Below, in pieces: positions 22,668 through 32,326 of a DNA stretch of 64,000 nucleotides. Source of the DNA: Lentzea albida (GTDB lineage: Bacteria; Actinomycetota; Actinomycetes; Mycobacteriales; Pseudonocardiaceae). The notes under the pieces were generated by a model, which worked only from the letters and a program-made list of their open reading frames with translations, had not been told where the DNA came from and searched no databases. The stretch spans positions 682,001-746,000 of the forward strand of contig NZ_FOFV01000002.1 in assembly GCF_900111005.1 (NCBI RefSeq), read 5' to 3'. Each line of letters opens with the position of its first letter. The stretch's first letter is position 1. The position numbers and the translations under genes were made by a program.

Positions 22668-23669
22668 CTAAGTTTGCGGAACCGCGCTGATCCGCAAGTC
22701 CGGTCCGCTCATGGTGAACTCTTCCACGGTCAACCGGACAGCGTCCGTGATGGTCGACACGCCCGCGTCCAGCACCGCCGCGGGACCTGCCCCGAGCAGC
22801 GCGGGCGCGACGTAGGCGAGCACGCGGTCGACCCGGCCCGCCCGCCAGAACGCACCGGCGAGCGTCGGACCGCCTTCCAGCAGCACGTCGACCACCCCCT
22901 GCTCCGCGAGAGCGCCCAGCACGACGTCCGGTTCGTGCGTGCGAAGGTGTAGCGCGGTGTGCTGGAGCTTCGCTCCAACCGGCAGGTCGCTCATGCCCAC
23001 GACCACCGGCAACGGCTGGCGGGCCAGCGGCATTCCTGCGGCGTCCCTGGCGGTCAGCGCCGGGTCGTCCAGCCGGACCGTGTTCGTGCCGACGACGATC
23101 GCGTCGAGCTTCGCGCGCAGGGCGTGGACCTCCTCGCGGGAGACTTCTGAGCTGATCCACCTGCTGGTGCCGTCCTGCGCGGCGATGCGGCCGTCCAGAG
23201 AGGCCGCGTACTTCCACGTGACGTGCGGACGGCCCGTGCGCGCGTAGTGCAGCCACGCCCTGAGAGGGCCCCGGCTGACTTCTTGCGCGAGGAGACCGCT
23301 CTCGACCGTGATTCCAGCTCGTTCGAGCAGGTCAGCGCCGCCCGAGGCCCTCGGGTTGGGGTCGCTGACGGCATGGATGACGTGCTTGATGCCCGCCTCG
23401 ACGAGCGCTTCGGCGCACGGCGGTGTGCGGCCGTAGTGCGCGCACGGCTCCAGGGTGACCACGGCCGTGCCGCCCTGTGCTTTCGTGCCCGCTTCTTTGA
23501 GAGCCATGACCTCGGCGTGCGGACCACCGACGGGCTGGGTGCCGCCGAACCCGACCGCCTCGCCGTTCTCGTCCAGGACCACGCAGCCGACCGGTGGGTT
23601 GGGGCTGGTGGTGCCCCGCACCCGTTCGCTCTCCGCGATGGCGAGCGCCATCGCGTCCTCGGGAGTCAC
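22668..23669 (-). CDS. ribD: Bifunctional riboflavin deaminase/reductase
   Basis: 333 residues. N-terminal zinc deaminase: His51-Ala-Glu53 (GPHAEVMAL), Cys76 and Cys85 ([16 protein letters not shown]). C-terminal reductase half from about residue 145 ([14 protein letters not shown], later [12 protein letters not shown]). It performs the second and third steps of riboflavin synthesis. It overlaps rpe by 4 nt. No FMN riboswitch was seen in front of it, as expected for an internal operon gene. Confidence 0.96.
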   Translation of the reverse strand: MTPEDAMALAIAESERVRGTTSPNPPVGCVVLDENGEAVGFGGTQPVGGPHAEVMALKEAGTKAQGGTAVVTLEPCAHYGRTPPCAEALVEAGIKHVIHAVSDPNPRASGGADLLERAGITVESGLLAQEVSRGPLRAWLHYARTGRPHVTWKYAASLDGRIAAQDGTSRWISSEVSREEVHALRAKLDAIVVGTNTVRLDDPALTARDAAGMPLARQPLPVVVGMSDLPVGAKLQHTALHLRTHEPDVVLGALAEQGVVDVLLEGGPTLAGAFWRAGRVDRVLAYVAPALLGAGPAAVLDAGVSTITDAVRLTVEEFTMSGPDLRISAVPQT

Positions 23670-24316
23670 CTCGCCCCGGCTGCCTGGGCGCGCAGCGCTT
23701 CGACGGCCTTGCCGGGGTCGGCGGCGTCGTACACCGCGGAGCCCGCGACGAAGCAGTCCACCCCGGCCTGCGCGGCCTGTTCGATCGTGTCGGCGTTGAT
23801 GCCGCCGTCGATCTCCACCAGCAGCTTGAGGTGCCCGGTGTCGACGAGGTGGCGGGCCTGGCGGACCTTGTCCAGCACGTCCGCCATGAAGCTCTGGCCG
23901 CCGAAGCCGGGCTCCACCGACATCACCAGCAGCGTGTCGTAGTGCTTGAGCACCTCGACGTACGGCTCCAGCGGGGTGCCGGGCTTGATGCTCAGGCCGG
24001 CCTTGCTGCCCGCCGCCTTGAGGTTCTTGGCCAGCGCGACCGGGTCGTTCGCCGCCTCGACGTGCACGGTGACGTTGTAGGCGCCCGCCTCCGCGTAGCC
24101 GATGGCCCAGCGGTCCGGGTCCTCGATCATCAGGTGGCAGTCGATCGGGATGTCGGTCACCTTGAGCAGCGACTTCACCACCGGCAGGCCGAGCGTCAGG
24201 TTCGGCACGAAGTGGTTGTCCATGACGTCGACGTGGATCCAGTCCGACGTGGGCACCGCGGCGAGCTCGTCGGCGAGGCGCGCGAAGTCGGCGGACAGGA
24301 TGCTAGGGGCGATCAT
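23666..24316 (-). CDS. rpe: Ribulose-phosphate 3-epimerase
   Basis: 216 residues if read from ATG ([11 protein letters not shown]). It interconverts ribulose 5-phosphate and xylulose 5-phosphate. The metal-binding HVDVMDNHF stretch (28-36) and the C-terminal EIDGGIN and VAGSAV segments are conserved. An upstream GTG giving five to six extra residues is possible; neither start has a good ribosome-binding site. It is coupled by a 4-nt overlap to ribD, so the pentose pathway and riboflavin genes share a transcript. Confidence 0.95.
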   Translation of the reverse strand: MIAPSILSADFARLADELAAVPTSDWIHVDVMDNHFVPNLTLGLPVVKSLLKVTDIPIDCHLMIEDPDRWAIGYAEAGAYNVTVHVEAANDPVALAKNLKAAGSKAGLSIKPGTPLEPYVEVLKHYDTLLVMSVEPGFGGQSFMADVLDKVRQARHLVDTGHLKLLVEIDGGINADTIEQAAQAGVDCFVAGSAVYDAADPGKAVEALRAQAAGAR

Positions 24317-24342
24317 CGGCGTGTGGACCACAAGGGTGAAGT

Positions 24343-24840
24343 CTAGGTGTCCAGCAGGTCGAGCAGCCTGCCGGGAGGCTCGTCTGAGACCACCACGACA
24401 CCCGCCTCGGTGAGCGTCGTGACGTGCGTCTCCCACATCGGGTGACGGCGCTTGTCCGCGTTGGCCTGGGGCAGGACGACGACCTTGCAGCCCTCGACGC
24501 CCATCGCCTCGTTCAGCGCGGTCAGGGCCTGGTTGTCGCCGATGCCCAGGGCCAGCTTGGCCACGGAGTTCGCGCTGGCGGGGGCGAAGATGAACGCGTC
24601 GGGCGTCCGGTAGGGCTTGGGCTGGCCCGGCATCCTCGGCTCCCAGCGGATCGGGAGGTCGGTGAGGGCTTGGAGCTTCTCCAACTCCCCCGCCTCCTCG
24701 AACCACGGGGCCACGGCCGGCGTGAAGGTGATGGCGAGCTGCCAGCCCCTGTCCCTGGCCGGCTGCGCCAGTTCGGTGCGGAACCAGCTTTCGACGCCGC
24801 CGCAGCCGCTTGCGACCAGTCCGAGCAGCCCACGTGTCAT
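24343..24840 (-). CDS. Flavoprotein-family (HFCD-like) protein
   Basis: 165 residues. Rossmann-like start [14 protein letters not shown] and the FMN-binding signature [19 protein letters not shown] (about 86-104) place it in the flavin-containing cysteine decarboxylase family (CoaC, EpiD type). The true decarboxylase coaBC is elsewhere in this window (42686), so this paralog likely has another role. It sits between a P-loop protein (10-nt gap) and rpe (26-nt gap) in the same direction. Confidence 0.8.
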   Translation of the reverse strand: MTRGLLGLVASGCGGVESWFRTELAQPARDRGWQLAITFTPAVAPWFEEAGELEKLQALTDLPIRWEPRMPGQPKPYRTPDAFIFAPASANSVAKLALGIGDNQALTALNEAMGVEGCKVVVLPQANADKRRHPMWETHVTTLTEAGVVVVSDEPPGRLLDLLDT

Positions 24841-24850
24841 GTGGACGATC

Positions 24851-25327
24851 CTAGGCAGGTCGTGGTGGCGGCCCGGCGAGCGCCGCCAGGCGGTCCGCGA
24901 CGACGTCCGGGGGCAGCCGGGTGTCGATCTCGACGGTGGCCGACGCGCGCAGCAACGGCTCGACCTCGCGGGTGTCCGCGATGATCCGTTCGCGGTCCTC
25001 CTCCGTGCCGCCGAACGGGTTGGTCGTCCTGGTGGCGACGCGGTCGAGGAGGGTGGCGATCGGTGCGCTGAGCAGCACGACCTCGTCGAACCTGGCGCGG
25101 AACCCCGCCTGGTTGACCACCGTGCCGGCGAGGAACAGCGGCTCTCCCGACCGTTCGTGCCCGGCGATCAGGGCGTCGACCAGGTCCTCGCGCCACCGCG
25201 GTTCGCCGGTGCGGTCGATCCAGTCGCCGTAGTCGGTGTCCACGGTGCGATATCCCCGCTGTGCCAGCGCTTCCAGCGCCGTCGACTTCCCCGCGCCGGA
25301 CATGCCGGTCACCAGGACGACGGGCAT
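24851..25327 (-). CDS. P-loop NTPase, shikimate-kinase/adenylate-kinase-like
   Basis: 158 residues. Walker A GMSGAGKS (8-15), followed by a DTDYGDWIDR stretch resembling the substrate-binding DxD of small-molecule kinases. No true lid motif lets me name a substrate. Ten nt before the flavoprotein gene in the same direction, so they are probably co-transcribed. A nucleoside or shikimate kinase role is inference only. Confidence 0.75.
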   Translation of the reverse strand: MPVVLVTGMSGAGKSTALEALAQRGYRTVDTDYGDWIDRTGEPRWREDLVDALIAGHERSGEPLFLAGTVVNQAGFRARFDEVVLLSAPIATLLDRVATRTTNPFGGTEEDRERIIADTREVEPLLRASATVEIDTRLPPDVVADRLAALAGPPPRPA

Positions 25328-25390
25328 CGCGCACCCCCTGCCGTCATCCGAACCAGTGAACTCCGGAGCCGTTGCGGCCCTTCGCGCGCC

Positions 25391-25419
25391 GACGGGGCCC
25401 TTCGCTGTCGGACCCCGTC
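25391..25419. terminator. Candidate terminator after rsmB
   Basis: GACGGGG (25391-25397) pairs perfectly with CCCCGTC (25413-25419), loop 15 nt, 22 nt beyond the rsmB stop. It separates rsmB from the P-loop gene, in an otherwise co-directional block. Confidence 0.5.
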
Positions 25420-25440
25420 GCTAGCGTCCTTCCCGAGCGC

Positions 25441-26892
25441 TCACACAGGGCGTCGCAGCACCGCGCAGAACATCGCGTCGGTGCCGTGCAGGTGGGGCCA
25501 GAGCTGGACGTGCGGGCCTTCCCCGAGGTCCGGAACTCCCGGGAAGAACTCCCGCGTGTCCAGCAGTTCGGCTCCCGTCCGCCGCGCGACGTCCGTCACC
25601 ACCCCGACGGTCTCCGAGAGATGAGGTGAACACACGACATAAGCCACGACGCCGCCAGGACGCACCAGTCGCAACGCCTCGGTGAGCAGCTCCCGCTGCA
25701 GCTTCGTGAGCGTGCCGACGTCGGCGGGCTGGCGCCTCCACCGCGCCTCCGGGCGCCTGCGCAGGGCACCGAGACCGGTGCAGGGCGCGTCGACCAGCAC
25801 GCGGTCGAACGCCCCTTCCAGGAAGTCGGTCTCGCGGCCGTCGGCCACCTCCACGGTGACCGGCAGACCGGAGGTGATCTTGCGCACGAGCTCGGCGCGG
25901 TGGGGCGCCTTCTCGACGGCGATCAGCTCGCCGCCTTCGAGGCCGACCAGTGCGGCCAGCAGGGCGGCCTTGCCGCCGGGGCCGGCGCAGAGGTCCAGCC
26001 AGCGGTCATCGGTACCCCCGTCGTCACCGCCCAGGAGCGGCGCGCGCGTCAGGGCCAACGCACACAGCTGACTGCCCTCGTCCTGCACGTTGGCGAGGCG
26101 CTCCCGGACGGGTTCGAGATCGCCCGGGTCGCCCGCACCCGCCTCCAGGTGCACGCCGTACGGCGAGTACGGCGCCACGTCACCGCCGGTGATGGCGGCG
26201 AGCTCGTCGGAGCTCACCTCGCCGGGCCGTGCGACCAGGTGCACGGCCGGGCGGGCGTCGTCGGCCTCGAGGGCCAGCTTCAACGGCTCCTCGCGGCTGC
26301 CGAGGGCCTCCGCGAACGCCTGCGCGATCCAGCGCGGGTGGGCGTGGGTGAAGGCCAGGTTGCCGATCGGATCGGTGTCCGGGTCGGGGGCCAGCTCGTC
26401 GACCCAGGCGGCCTCGTCCTGCTCCGCCACCCGGCGCAGGACGGCGTTCACGAAGCCGGCGATGCCGGACCCGAGCTCGGCCCGCACGAGGTCGACGGTC
26501 GAGGCGACCGCGGCGTGGGACGGAATCCGGGTGCGCAGCAGCTGATACGCACCCAGCCGCAACGCGTCGAGCGCCGAGCCGTCCACTTCGGACAGCGGCC
26601 GGTCCGAGCACGCCTCGATGACGGCGTCGAGCAGCCCTTGGGCTCGCGCCGCGCCGTAGGTCAGTTCGGTGGCCAGCGCCGCATCACGGCCAGTGATGCG
26701 ACGTTCGCGGAGCATCTGCGGCAACACCAGGTTCGCGTACGCGTCACGCTGCCGCACGGCGCGCAGGGTCTCCAGCGCGGCAAGGCGGGCCGGGTCCTCC
26801 ACGGGTGGCCTGGAGGGCCCGGTGCGCCGGCGCGGCGGGTGCGGCCTGCTCGGACGGGACGGCTTGGAAGCGCCTCGCGAGTGGTTGGTCAT
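25441..26892 (-). CDS. rsmB: 16S rRNA m5C967 methyltransferase
   Basis: 483 residues from the ATG giving MTNHSRG. A basic Pro/Arg-rich leader (about 1-30) is followed by a NusB-like RNA-binding domain (about 35-165) and a SAM-dependent methyltransferase domain with DLCAGPGGKAALL. The two cysteines of RNA m5C methylases are Cys371 (DAPCTGLGALRRRPE) and Cys421 (YVVCSPH). It methylates C967 of 16S rRNA in homologs. Downstream of fmt, separated by about 300 bp of C-rich spacer. Confidence 0.94.
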   Translation of the reverse strand: MTNHSRGASKPSRPSRPHPPRRRTGPSRPPVEDPARLAALETLRAVRQRDAYANLVLPQMLRERRITGRDAALATELTYGAARAQGLLDAVIEACSDRPLSEVDGSALDALRLGAYQLLRTRIPSHAAVASTVDLVRAELGSGIAGFVNAVLRRVAEQDEAAWVDELAPDPDTDPIGNLAFTHAHPRWIAQAFAEALGSREEPLKLALEADDARPAVHLVARPGEVSSDELAAITGGDVAPYSPYGVHLEAGAGDPGDLEPVRERLANVQDEGSQLCALALTRAPLLGGDDGGTDDRWLDLCAGPGGKAALLAALVGLEGGELIAVEKAPHRAELVRKITSGLPVTVEVADGRETDFLEGAFDRVLVDAPCTGLGALRRRPEARWRRQPADVGTLTKLQRELLTEALRLVRPGGVVAYVVCSPHLSETVGVVTDVARRTGAELLDTREFFPGVPDLGEGPHVQLWPHLHGTDAMFCAVLRRPV

Positions 26893-27190
26893 GCGGTGTA
26901 CTCCACTGTCTCGGGCTCCCCTGCGGCGCCACGGGTCACGCACGCCGCCTTCCTGTCCTGCCGCTCACGCGCGACGCACCGCACGTCCATGCCCCAGCGC
27001 TCACTCGCCACGGCCGCGTCCTGACGCCTGCGGCCAACACGCACCACGTCCTGCGGCTCTCGGGCACCGCGCAACGCCTCCGCGCCTCGCCACCCACGCA
27101 CCACGTCCGCACACCGCAGCACTCGACCACCACGCGTGGCGCCCGCACCCCGCCCGCGGGCAACGCCCGCAGGCCCCAGGCAGACGCCCG
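26893..27190. other. C-rich intergenic spacer between fmt and rsmB
   Basis: About 298 bp without a credible gene. The plus strand is strongly C-rich and contains three related stretches beginning ACGCACC (26974, 27039, 27096); the last two share ACGCACCACGTCC. Reading frames across it on both strands give only low-complexity Arg/Ala/Cys-rich sequence. It may hold the rsmB promoter, but no clear -35/-10 pair was seen. Confidence 0.5.
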
Positions 27191-28117
27191 TCATGCGATG
27201 CGCTCCCCTGCTTCGATCCGCGTGCCGCGTGCCCAGTCGGTGGCGGCCATGCGCTTCTTGCCCTGCGCCTGGACCTCGCCGAGGGCCACGGCGGTGGTCG
27301 CGGTGCCGACGAGCACGCGCTTGCGCTCGACGAGCACCTCGCCCGCCGGCAGCGTCACGTCGGTCACGGGCGTCACGGGGCCGAGCTTGAGGCGCTCGCC
27401 GCGGAACTCGGCCCACGCGCCGGGTTCCGGCGTCACGGCTCGCGCCAGGCGGTCGACGGCCGTGGCGGGGGCGGTGAAGTCGAGGCGCGCGTCCTCGACG
27501 GTGATCTTGGCGGCGTAGGTGACGCCGTCGGCGGGCTGTTCGACGGCACGCAGGGTGCCGTCCTCGATGCCGTCCACAGTGGACAGCAGGAGGTCTGCGC
27601 CCGAGACGGACAGCCGGGTCAGCAGGTCGCCGGAGGTGTCGCGCTCGCGCACCTTCTCGGTCACCACGCCGAACACCGGGCCCGCGTCGAGCTCCTTGAC
27701 GATGCGGAACGTCGAGGCGCCCGTGATGTCGTCGCCGTTGCGCACGGAGGCCTGCACCGGCGCGGCGCCGCGCCATGCGGGCAGCACGGAGAAGTGGAGG
27801 TTGACCCAGCCGTGCTTCGGGACGTCGAGGGTGCGCTGCGGGAGCAGGTTGCCGTAGGCGACGACCGGGCAGAGGTCGGGCTCCAGCGCGCGCAGGCGCT
27901 CCAGGAACTCGGGGTCTCCCGCCTTGGCGGGCGTGAGGACCTCGATGCCGTGCTCGTCGGCGAGCGCGCCGACCGGGGAGCGCTCGAGCCTGCGGCCGCG
28001 GCCGGAGGGTGCGTCGGGGCGGGTGACCACGGCGACGACGTCGTGGCGGGAGGAGTCGATGAAGGCGCGCAGCGAGGGCAGTGCGACCTCGGGCGTACCG
28101 GCGAACACGAGTCGCAT
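27191..28117 (-). CDS. fmt: Methionyl-tRNA formyltransferase
   Basis: 308 residues from ATG ([11 protein letters not shown]). Formylates initiator Met-tRNA with 10-formyl-tetrahydrofolate. The catalytic triad matches the E. coli numbering: Asn106 and His108 (VNLHFSVLP) and Asp144 (KELDAG). LPAWRGAAP marks the folate site. The start lies 2 nt after the def stop, the classical def-fmt pair. Confidence 0.97.
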   Translation of the reverse strand: MRLVFAGTPEVALPSLRAFIDSSRHDVVAVVTRPDAPSGRGRRLERSPVGALADEHGIEVLTPAKAGDPEFLERLRALEPDLCPVVAYGNLLPQRTLDVPKHGWVNLHFSVLPAWRGAAPVQASVRNGDDITGASTFRIVKELDAGPVFGVVTEKVRERDTSGDLLTRLSVSGADLLLSTVDGIEDGTLRAVEQPADGVTYAAKITVEDARLDFTAPATAVDRLARAVTPEPGAWAEFRGERLKLGPVTPVTDVTLPAGEVLVERKRVLVGTATTAVALGEVQAQGKKRMAATDWARGTRIEAGERIA

Positions 28118-28119
28118 GG

Positions 28120-28668
28120 TCAGCTGGACCTGCCGAAGAGTGGGTGCGGGCTCTGCTTCAAGGTGGGGACCGTACCGTCGAACCACTCGGCCTGCCGGAT
28201 TTCCCGCATGGCCTTCTTGCGGGTCTCGGCGTCGAGGCGGTCGAGGAACATCACGCCGTCGAGGTGGTCCGACTCGTGCTGGATGCAGCGGGCCAGCGTC
28301 TCGGTGCCCTCGACCTCGACGGGCTCACCGTGCATGTTCCAGCCCTTGGCCACGACGTGCAGGTGGCGCTTGCAGTCCCACGACATGCCGGGGATGGAGA
28401 GGCAGCCCTCGGAGCCGTCCTGCATCTCCTCGCCGACGACGTCCCACGTCGGGTTGACGAGGTGGCCGGCGAAACCGTCGCAGTGGTAGGTGAACACCCG
28501 CAGTCCGACACCGAGCTGGGGCGCGGCGAGGCCCGCTCCGCCCGCGTTCTGCATCGTGTCCCACAGGTCCTTGACCAGGGTGCGCAGTTCCTTGTCGAAG
28601 TCGACGACCTCGGTGGCCGCGGTGCGCAGCACGGGGTCGCCGAACAGGCGGATGGGTTGGACGGTCAC
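28120..28668 (-). CDS. def: Peptide deformylase
   Basis: 182 residues. The three family motifs are present: GAGLAAPQ (44-51), EGCLS (87-91) and QHESDH (130-135). Metal ligands are Cys89, His131 and His135, and the catalytic acid is Glu132. It removes the formyl group from nascent proteins. First gene before fmt, with 2 nt between. Confidence 0.97.
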   Translation of the reverse strand: MTVQPIRLFGDPVLRTAATEVVDFDKELRTLVKDLWDTMQNAGGAGLAAPQLGVGLRVFTYHCDGFAGHLVNPTWDVVGEEMQDGSEGCLSIPGMSWDCKRHLHVVAKGWNMHGEPVEVEGTETLARCIQHESDHLDGVMFLDRLDAETRKKAMREIRQAEWFDGTVPTLKQSPHPLFGRSS

Positions 28669-28714
28669 GCAGTGCTCCTCGTGTGGACTGGGAGCCAGTC
28701 TACGAGGAGCGCGG

Positions 28715-28864
28715 TCAGTGCTCGGACGCGCTGCCGAGGAAGATCACGCCCACCAGCGCCACGACGAAGTGGCCGGTGAAGCGCAGCGCGGTCAGCACGG
28801 GACGCAGCAGCGCGTGGAGGTCGAAGTGGGCAACCGGGGCGCTGGAGGCGGTAGTCGTCGTCAT
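28715..28864 (-). CDS. Small membrane protein, 49 residues
   Basis: A short frame not obvious by length: ATG at 28864, TGA at 28715-28717. It codes a Thr/Ala-rich start (MTTTTASSAPVAHFD) and one hydrophobic helix (about residues 30-44) ending in GSASEH. Upstream is a perfect 7-bp inverted repeat (28902-28921). It lies 46 nt before def in the same direction. No ribosome-binding site is strong. Function unknown; reality should be checked by conservation. Confidence 0.45.
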   Translation of the reverse strand: MTTTTASSAPVAHFDLHALLRPVLTALRFTGHFVVALVGVIFLGSASEH

Positions 28865-28901
28865 GGCGTCCACTGTGCCGTTCGCGCAGGTCAGCGCACA
28901 T

Positions 28902-28921
28902 CGTCTCGCGGTATCGAGACG
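28902..28921. promoter_or_regulatory. Inverted repeat, possible operator
   Basis: CGTCTCG (28902-28908) and CGAGACG (28915-28921) form a perfect inverted repeat with a 6-bp spacer, 38 nt before the small membrane ORF at 28864. Operator function is guessed from symmetry and position. Confidence 0.35.
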
Positions 28922-29070
28922 TCATCAGCCCGAGGTAGGAAGATCGGGTGCTCCACTCGGCCGGAAGGCGGACACCTCCAGGTCATGAGGCTGATGCGAC
29001 CGATCCGGGAGGCGCGGCGCACACCCGGCCGCGTGAGGTACCGGAGGCGGGTTCGAGTGATCATGGGTCC

Positions 29071-29589
29071 ATGACCTGGACGGCACCCGAAGTCGACATC
29101 ACCGATGAACCGTTCCTCGGGCCGGAACGCCCGATGCTGGAAGCGTGGCTCGACCGCCACCGGGCCACCTTCCTCCAGAACTGCGCGGGGCTCACCGGCG
29201 AGCAGCTCGCCGAGGCGTCCGCGCCACCGTCGAACCTCACCCTGCTGGGCCTGATCCGCCACCTCGCCGACGTCGAGCGGATGTGGTTCCGCGTCCGCCT
29301 GGCGGGTCAGGACGTCAAGCCGCGGTACAGCGCGCCGGGCACCCAGGACGGCGCCTTCGAGGACCTGGACCCGGCCCGCGCCGAGACCGAGTACGCGGAC
29401 CTCGTCGCCGAGATGGCGCAGGCCCGCGTGGCGGCCGCCACGCGGGACCTCGACGACACCTTCGTGCACGCGCGGTGGGGCGAGATGTCGGTGCGCTGGC
29501 TGTACGTCCACCTGATCGAGGAGTACGCGCAGCACAACGGGCACGCCGACCTCCTCCGCGAACGCATCGACGGCCGCACGAACAACTAG
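29071..29589 (+). CDS. DinB / DUF664-family protein
   Basis: 172 residues from ATG. The DinB-like four-helix fold is suggested by the metal-type histidines in LLGLIRHLADVERMWF (about residue 65) and EEYAQHNGHADLLRE (about residue 156). Actinobacterial members are often mycothiol-dependent transferases or isomerases. Single gene with no operon partner. Substrate unknown. Confidence 0.83.
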   Translation: MTWTAPEVDITDEPFLGPERPMLEAWLDRHRATFLQNCAGLTGEQLAEASAPPSNLTLLGLIRHLADVERMWFRVRLAGQDVKPRYSAPGTQDGAFEDLDPARAETEYADLVAEMAQARVAAATRDLDDTFVHARWGEMSVRWLYVHLIEEYAQHNGHADLLRERIDGRTNN

Positions 29590-29633
29590 CCGCCCGCGGG
29601 GTCGCCGGACGTCGCCGCTCCCGGACCGGGTGC

Positions 29634-29831
29634 TCAGTGCATGCCGTCGATCACGCGGACGATGTGCCGGGGGTTGAGGGTGACCGGGTTCCCGGGCTTC
29701 TCGATCCCCATCGGAAGGGTGATCAGGCCGCCCGCCTTCAGGGCGTCGTCGACCTGCCGGACGAGCTCGGGGAAATCGACGAGAACGCGGTACTTGCTGC
29801 CGTCCGTCATCTCGAGCATGTTCCACGCCAT
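29634..29831 (-). CDS. Small protein of unknown function
   Basis: 65 residues from the ATG at 29831 (MAWNMLEMTDGSKYRV); GAGG lies about six bases upstream. An in-frame GTG at 29843 would add four residues but contains that ribosome-binding site. The sequence looks like a small beta/alpha domain with GLITLPMGIEKPGNPVTLN. No family recognised. Confidence 0.6.
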   Translation of the reverse strand: MAWNMLEMTDGSKYRVLVDFPELVRQVDDALKAGGLITLPMGIEKPGNPVTLNPRHIVRVIDGMH

Positions 29832-29968
29832 TTCGAGCCTCACTTCACGAGCCGACTGCGCCGCCCGCAGTGGGGATCGAGCCGGTGTCGCGCTTCGTTA
29901 CGAGTTCGTTCAGGCGAGAGCGCGGCATTCGGCCCGAATTCCATCTCGGACCGAAACGGCGGCGGAAT

Positions 29969-30004
29969 GGAAAAGGACGGGCCGCCGGGCGCCCGTCCTT
30001 TTCC
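29969..30004. terminator. Terminator after gamma-glutamyltransferase gene
   Basis: Perfect 14-bp stem (29969-29982 with 29991-30004), 8-base loop, 20 nt past the stop. The stem is purine-rich on one strand (GGAAAAGGACGGGC), so both strands end with a short T or A run; it may act in both directions. Confidence 0.85.
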
Positions 30005-30023
30005 CGCTTTCGGAGTCGGTGGC

Positions 30024-31793
30024 TCAGCCGACCTTCACCACGCGGGCCGCACCACCTCCGCGGCGCGTCGGCTCGGCGACCGCGCGCCAGCGGCCGTCCT
30101 TGGTGCGTTCGACGGCCGTGGCGGCGCCGATCTCGGCGTTCTGGCTGAACCTGTGCCCGATGGCCTGCAGGCCCGCGGTGGTCGAGGCGGCGATGAACGC
30201 CGCTTCGGCCGGGGTGGTGGCGGCGTTGCGCTGCGAGGCGCGCGGGGCCGCCACGGCGTCGAGCAGGGACAGCTTGCGGTCCAGGCGCCCGGTGAGGATC
30301 TGGGTGACCGTGGTGAGGATGGTGGCGCCGCCCGGTGATCCGACGGCGAGCACGACCTTGCCGTGGTCGAGGACGATCGTCGGGGCCATGGACGAGCGCG
30401 GGCGCTTGCCGGGGCCGGGGAGGTTCGGGTGCGGGACGGCCGGGTTCGGGGCGACGAACTCGAAGTCGGTGAGCTCGTTGTTGAGCAGGAAGCCCCGGTT
30501 CGGCACGACGATGCCGCTGCCGCCCTCCGCCTCGATGGTGAGGGTGTAGGCGACGACGTTGCCCCAGCGGTCGGCGGTGGTCAGGTGCGTGGTGCGTTCG
30601 GCGTCCTCGCGCTGCGCCGAGGTCCCGGCGGTGGCCTCGCAGGCCTTCGGGTCGCGCGGGTCGGCGGCGGGCTGTGGGGCGGGCAGCACGGCGTCGGGCT
30701 TGATCAGGCACGCGCGGCTGTCGGCGAACTTCTGCGAGAGCAGCCCCTCGGTCGGCACGCGGGAGAAGGCCGGGTCGCCGACCCAGCGCAGGCGGTCGGC
30801 GAAGGCGAGCTTGGTCGACTCGATGAAGCGGTGCAGGTACTCGACGTCGGAGGCCTTCGAGAGGTCGGTCGACTCGAGGATGTTGAGCGCCTCGCCGACG
30901 GTCGTGCCGCCGGACGACGGCGCCGCCATGCCGTAGACGTCGAGACCGCGGTAGCGGGTGTGCGTCGGGTCGCGGCGTTCGACCTGGTAGCGGGTGAGGT
31001 CGGACAGCTGCAGGTCGCCGGAGCGGACGTTGCGGGTGGAGCCGGGCACGACCGGGGGCTTGCGGACCGCGTCGACGAGGTCGCGGCCGACCGCGCCGCC
31101 GTAGAGCGACGCGAGCTCGGTGCGGGCGAGCTCGCGGTAGGTGTCGGCGAGCTGCGGGTTGCGGAACGTGCTGCCGACCGCGGGCGGCTGGCCGCCGGGC
31201 AGGTAGAGGTCGCGGGTCGAGGTGAAGTCGGCGAAGCGGGCGGCGTTGTTCGTGATCTGCGTGTTGAAAGTCTGGTCGACGACGAAACCGCGCCGCGCCA
31301 ACGCTTCCGCGGGCGCCATGGCCTCGCGCAGGTTGAGCGTGCCCCACTTGCGCAACGCCTGCTGCCACGTCCTGGGCGTGCCGGGGACGCCGACGGACTT
31401 GCCGCTGGTCATGGCCTCGGCGAACGGGATCGGCTGGCCGTTCTCCACGAAGAGCTGGTCGGTCGCGGAACGCGGCGCGGTCTCCCGGCCGTCCAAAGTG
31501 GACACGCGACCGGTGCGGGCGTCGTAGTGGACGAAGAACCCGCCGCCGCCGATGCCCGCGCTGAACGGGTCGGTCACGCCGAGCGCGGCGGCGGTGGCGA
31601 CGGCGGCGTCGACGGCGTTGCCACCGCGGCGGAGCACGTCGATGCCGATCTGGGACGCGTCGGGGTCGACGCTCGAGACGGCGCCTCCCCAGCCCACCTG
31701 TTCGGGGACGCGGGGCGGTGGTTCCGCCGCGCCTGCCGGAGCAGGAGCGACCATCACGACGGAGAGTGTCAACGCAGCGACCGTTCGCAACAT
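30024..31793 (-). CDS. ggt: Secreted gamma-glutamyltransferase
   Basis: 589 residues with a signal peptide (about 1-22, ending APAGAAE). It belongs to the Ntn-hydrolase family that self-cleaves before a catalytic threonine; Thr401 in ERTTHLTTAD matches that residue, giving a large subunit of about 375 residues after signal removal and a small one of about 189. The GSPGGATI loop near the C-terminus is conserved. It transfers or hydrolyses gamma-glutamyl groups, for example of glutathione-like compounds. Actinobacteria use mycothiol, so the natural substrate is open. Monocistronic. Confidence 0.94.
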   Translation of the reverse strand: MLRTVAALTLSVVMVAPAPAGAAEPPPRVPEQVGWGGAVSSVDPDASQIGIDVLRRGGNAVDAAVATAAALGVTDPFSAGIGGGGFFVHYDARTGRVSTLDGRETAPRSATDQLFVENGQPIPFAEAMTSGKSVGVPGTPRTWQQALRKWGTLNLREAMAPAEALARRGFVVDQTFNTQITNNAARFADFTSTRDLYLPGGQPPAVGSTFRNPQLADTYRELARTELASLYGGAVGRDLVDAVRKPPVVPGSTRNVRSGDLQLSDLTRYQVERRDPTHTRYRGLDVYGMAAPSSGGTTVGEALNILESTDLSKASDVEYLHRFIESTKLAFADRLRWVGDPAFSRVPTEGLLSQKFADSRACLIKPDAVLPAPQPAADPRDPKACEATAGTSAQREDAERTTHLTTADRWGNVVAYTLTIEAEGGSGIVVPNRGFLLNNELTDFEFVAPNPAVPHPNLPGPGKRPRSSMAPTIVLDHGKVVLAVGSPGGATILTTVTQILTGRLDRKLSLLDAVAAPRASQRNAATTPAEAAFIAASTTAGLQAIGHRFSQNAEIGAATAVERTKDGRWRAVAEPTRRGGGAARVVKVG

Positions 31794-31858
31794 GCGGAAA
31801 CTTCTACTCCGTTGTGACCGGATGGCAACACCCCTTGAGGAAGGCCTAAGGTGCGGAC

Positions 31859-32326
31859 GTGTCGATCGATCTTGACCAGTTGCGAACCGATTTCACGAAC
31901 ACCCCGCTCGACGAGGCCGACCGTGAGGAGGCGCTGCACCTGCTGCTGCGCGAACGCCGCGAGGGCGACGCCGACCTGCTACGCCACCTCCTCGCCGAGG
32001 AGACCGCCGCGCACCAGGAGGGCTGGGGCGTGCGCGAGGCGTTGGTGCTCGCCGCCCTGTTGCTCGCCGAGTGCGGGCGCGAGGACGACGTCTGGACGCT
32101 GTGGGAGGCCAAGAACGCCTCCTTCGACACCATGGCGGGCCTCGACGGCTTCCTGTTGTTCCCGGCGGGCATCGCGGGCACGACGGCGCACGTCATCGCG
32201 AACGAGGAGCACCCCGAGCGCAACGAGCTCATGACCTACATGAGCGAGTACCTCGAGTACGAGAAACTCACCGACGAGGACATCCGCGAGAACGTCGCGG
32301 GCCTGCGCTCCCACTTCGAGAACTGA
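31859..32326 (+). CDS. Conserved-looking acidic protein of unknown function
   Basis: 155 residues from GTG. Acidic, mostly helical by composition (DREEALHLLLRERREGDADL), with no recognised domain and no membrane segment. The TGA is directly adjacent to the stop of the convergent priA gene. Its reading frame has strong GC third-position bias typical of real genes here. Confidence 0.75.
   Translation: MSIDLDQLRTDFTNTPLDEADREEALHLLLRERREGDADLLRHLLAEETAAHQEGWGVREALVLAALLLAECGREDDVWTLWEAKNASFDTMAGLDGFLLFPAGIAGTTAHVIANEEHPERNELMTYMSEYLEYEKLTDEDIRENVAGLRSHFEN

Noticed and set aside
23670..24350. FMN riboswitch expected for riboflavin genes
   Set aside because: No RFN-type conserved sequence is visible before rpe, ribD or any rib gene; ribD is internal to an operon.
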